Shown: piece after piece, positions 4,438 through 6,229 of the stretch
How positions within the stretch are numbered: the stretch's first letter is position 1
How the letters are laid out: the number at the start of each line of letters is the position of its first letter
Origin: Bacteroidota bacterium
GTDB taxonomy: Bacteria; Bacteroidota; Bacteroidia; Bacteroidales; VadinHA17
Direction of reading: 5' to 3'
NCBI GenBank assembly: GCA_021816545.1
Contig: JAKAXP010000142.1
Coordinates: 1-6,229, forward strand
Length of the DNA stretch: 6,229 bases
Program-made: the position numbers and the translations under genes
Notes under the pieces: model-generated
Database searches by the model: none
What the model was told of the DNA's origin: nothing
The model's input: the letters and a program-made list of their open reading frames with translations, nothing else

Positions 4438-6229
4438 ATGGGAAACAGAAAATTACTGACGTTTGCAGCATTGCTGCTGATATTCACCCCGTTTGCAGGT
4501 GCACAGGTCCTGGAACCTGTTACCTGGAGCTTCAGAAGCGAAAAGACGGCGGAAAACAGCTATGACATTGTTATGACAGCCACCATTGAGGACAGGTGGC
4601 ATCTCTATGCCATGGACCTTCCTGAGGGAGGGCCTGTTGCTACAAGCTTCACCTTTGAGACTCCGGAAGGATTTACGTTGGATGGCAAACCTGTGGCTGT
4701 CAATGCTCCGGAGGTAAAGTTTGACAACAGCTTCGGGATGGATATCGGAATGCACAGCGGAAGCATCGAGTTCAGGCAGAAGATAACTGTGGATTCGCTT
4801 CCGGTAACCGTTAAAGGCTTTGTGACCTTCATGTCATGTGACGACACCCAGTGCCTTCCTCCGCGTGATGTTGAGTTTTCAGTTGGAATAGGTGGCGAAG
4901 AAGGTTCCGGCGCGGCTGATAAGGCGGGCACAACAGGATCGCTAACTTCTGCTCCGGATGATCAGCCGAAGAAGGGATTTCTGAAATTTTTCCTGCTGTC
5001 GATGCTCGCCGGTTTCGCCGGGATACTGACACCGTGTGTCTTCCCGATGATACCGATGACAGTGGCATTCTTCTCACAGGGGACCGGAAATAAGGGCTCT
5101 GCCATCGGCAAGGCACTTATCTTCGGGCTTTCTATCATACTTCTTTATTCATCACTCGGGATTATTGTCTCCCTCACAAGTGCCGGAGCAGGATTTGCCA
5201 ACACACTCAGCACGCACTGGATTCCGAACCTGCTGTTCTTCAGTTTGTTCCTGGTGTTTGCTGCTTCTTTCTTCGGTGCGTTTGAAATAGTGCTTCCGTC
5301 AAAATGGGTGAGCACATCTGACTCGAAGGTTGACAGGGGAGGAGCGCTGGCTGCATTCTTCCTCGGAGTTACAACAGTACTGGTATCATTCTCCTGCACC
5401 GGCCCGATTGTCGGAGCACTCCTGGTTGAGGCTGCCTCGGGAGACGTTCTTCGTCCCACAATAGGAATGTTCGGTTTCGGTCTTGCATTTGCACTGCCGT
5501 TCACACTCTTCGCGCTCTTCCCTTCCTGGATGCAGAAGATGCCAAAGTCAGGAGGGTGGCTCAACTCGGTAAAGGTAGTCCTTGGATTTATAATGCTTGC
5601 ATTCAGCCTGAAGTTCGCCTCAACAGTTGACACCGTTTATAATCTTGGAATCCTCTCAAGGGATATCTATCTGGCAATATGGATAGTGCTGTTCGTATTG
5701 CTGGGTATTTACCTGATGGGCAAGATCAAATTCTCACATGACAGTGATGTGCCTCATATCGGTGTCTTCAGGCTGGTTCTGATCATCGCCTCATTTACAT
5801 TTGCGCTTTACCTTGTACCCGGGCTCTTCGGAGCACCGCTGACGCGAATCTCCGCTCTTCTGCCACCCAGGGAGACCTCCGGGTTCAACCTGCTTAAGGC
5901 CATCAGCGAAAACAAACCGGCTGCTGCACCGGGAATTGCAGTACCGGGTGTCTTTGCACCGGGTACATTCACCGATGCCAGCTCAGCCCTCTGCGAGGAA
6001 CCCAAATATGCAGATTTCCTCCATTTTGAATACGGCTTGCAGGGCTACTTTGACCTTGAACAGGGACTGGCATGCGCCAGGAAACTTGGCAAACCGGTGC
6101 TGATCGACTTCAAGGGTCATGCCTGCGCAAACTGCAAGGAGATGGATGCACGGGTCTGGTCAGACCAGGGTGTTCAGCAGAGACTGAGGGACAACTTCGT
6201 GCTGGTGGCGCTTTATGTGGAGATCGGAA
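4438..6229 (+). CDS. dsbD: DsbD-type transmembrane thiol-disulfide reductase, C-terminus cut by window edge
   Basis: This inner-membrane protein moves electrons from cytoplasmic thioredoxin to periplasmic thiol proteins. 597 codons are visible and the frame is still open at the edge. The start is the ATG at 4438, just after a TAnnTTTG promoter element. Residues 1-22 form a signal peptide, probably cut after AGA. The N-terminal DsbD-alpha-like domain (about 25-155) carries C134 and C139 in FMSCDDTQCLPP. A linker leads to eight predicted membrane segments at about 184-212, 224-247, 262-285, 303-330, 340-362, 374-395, 410-429 and 443-463. The paired membrane cysteines are C200 (ILTPCVFPMIPMTV) and C320 (FSCTGPIVGALL). 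A periplasmic thioredoxin-like domain follows, with active site HACANCKEMD (C563, C566). C519 and C546 are additional. CcdA alone is ruled out by the extra domains. Perhaps 70-100 residues are missing. Confidence 0.94.
   Translation, partial: MGNRKLLTFAALLLIFTPFAGAQVLEPVTWSFRSEKTAENSYDIVMTATIEDRWHLYAMDLPEGGPVATSFTFETPEGFTLDGKPVAVNAPEVKFDNSFGMDIGMHSGSIEFRQKITVDSLPVTVKGFVTFMSCDDTQCLPPRDVEFSVGIGGEEGSGAADKAGTTGSLTSAPDDQPKKGFLKFFLLSMLAGFAGILTPCVFPMIPMTVAFFSQGTGNKGSAIGKALIFGLSIILLYSSLGIIVSLTSAGAGFANTLSTHWIPNLLFFSLFLVFAASFFGAFEIVLPSKWVSTSDSKVDRGGALAAFFLGVTTVLVSFSCTGPIVGALLVEAASGDVLRPTIGMFGFGLAFALPFTLFALFPSWMQKMPKSGGWLNSVKVVLGFIMLAFSLKFASTVDTVYNLGILSRDIYLAIWIVLFVLLGIYLMGKIKFSHDSDVPHIGVFRLVLIIASFTFALYLVPGLFGAPLTRISALLPPRETSGFNLLKAISENKPAAAPGIAVPGVFAPGTFTDASSALCEEPKYADFLHFEYGLQGYFDLEQGLACARKLGKPVLIDFKGHACANCKEMDARVWSDQGVQQRLRDNFVLVALYVEIG

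Noticed and set aside
5145..5633. 162-codon open frame on the - strand opposite dsbD
   Set aside because: The + strand here encodes clear DsbD membrane segments with conserved cysteines. The antisense translation is low-complexity with no recognisable domain.
1..6229. Mobile element, CRISPR array, defence island or tRNA
   Set aside because: No repeat array, transposase, terminal inverted repeats, integrase or cloverleaf was seen. Genes and codon use look uniform along the window.

Overview
The window reads as an ordinary chromosomal segment of a Bacteroidota bacterium, probably a Bacteroidales-like lineage with moderate GC. The basis is promoters of the TTTG / TAnnTTTG type, no clear Shine-Dalgarno sequences before the starts, and protein families typical of this phylum. 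The species cannot be named from the sequence. There is no tRNA, rRNA, CRISPR array, insertion sequence or phage gene. All gaps between genes are under 200 bases.

Layout, left to right. (1) The C-terminal 40-45% of a glutamine-dependent asparagine synthetase B runs on the + strand and is cut by the left edge. (2) A 175-base convergent gap carries a hairpin terminator. (3) Three genes on the - strand, transcribed from 2752 down to 921, form an oxidative-stress cluster: a PerR-type Fur-family regulator, a thioferritin (DPS-like ferritin with a cysteine pair) and a Prx6-type peroxiredoxin. (4) Upstream of these on the same strand is a complete sphingosine-1-phosphate lyase homologue. (5) Divergent from the lyase, on the + strand, is a DsbD-type transmembrane thiol-disulfide reductase with signal peptide, N-terminal domain, eight membrane segments and a thioredoxin-like domain. 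It is cut by the right edge.

How they fit together. The peroxiredoxin would remove peroxides and the ferritin would use peroxide or oxygen to store Fe(II) safely. The regulator has all five residues of the PerR metal-sensing site. Its promoter matches the Bacteroidota consensus with a 19-base spacer. A perfect 7-1-7 palindrome of PerR/Fur geometry lies between the predicted transcription start and the start codon, so autorepression is likely. A weaker similar site precedes the ferritin. A 9-base direct repeat precedes the peroxiredoxin. DsbD would supply reducing power across the inner membrane, and it is linked to the others only by the general redox theme.

The least routine gene is the sphingosine-1-phosphate lyase. 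Many Bacteroidota make sphingolipids, and a lyase of this type would let the cell degrade phosphorylated long-chain bases. Nothing here amounts to a wholly new system. The best leads are the lyase with its extra C-terminal segment, and the compact PerR-thioferritin-peroxiredoxin cluster with its visible operator.
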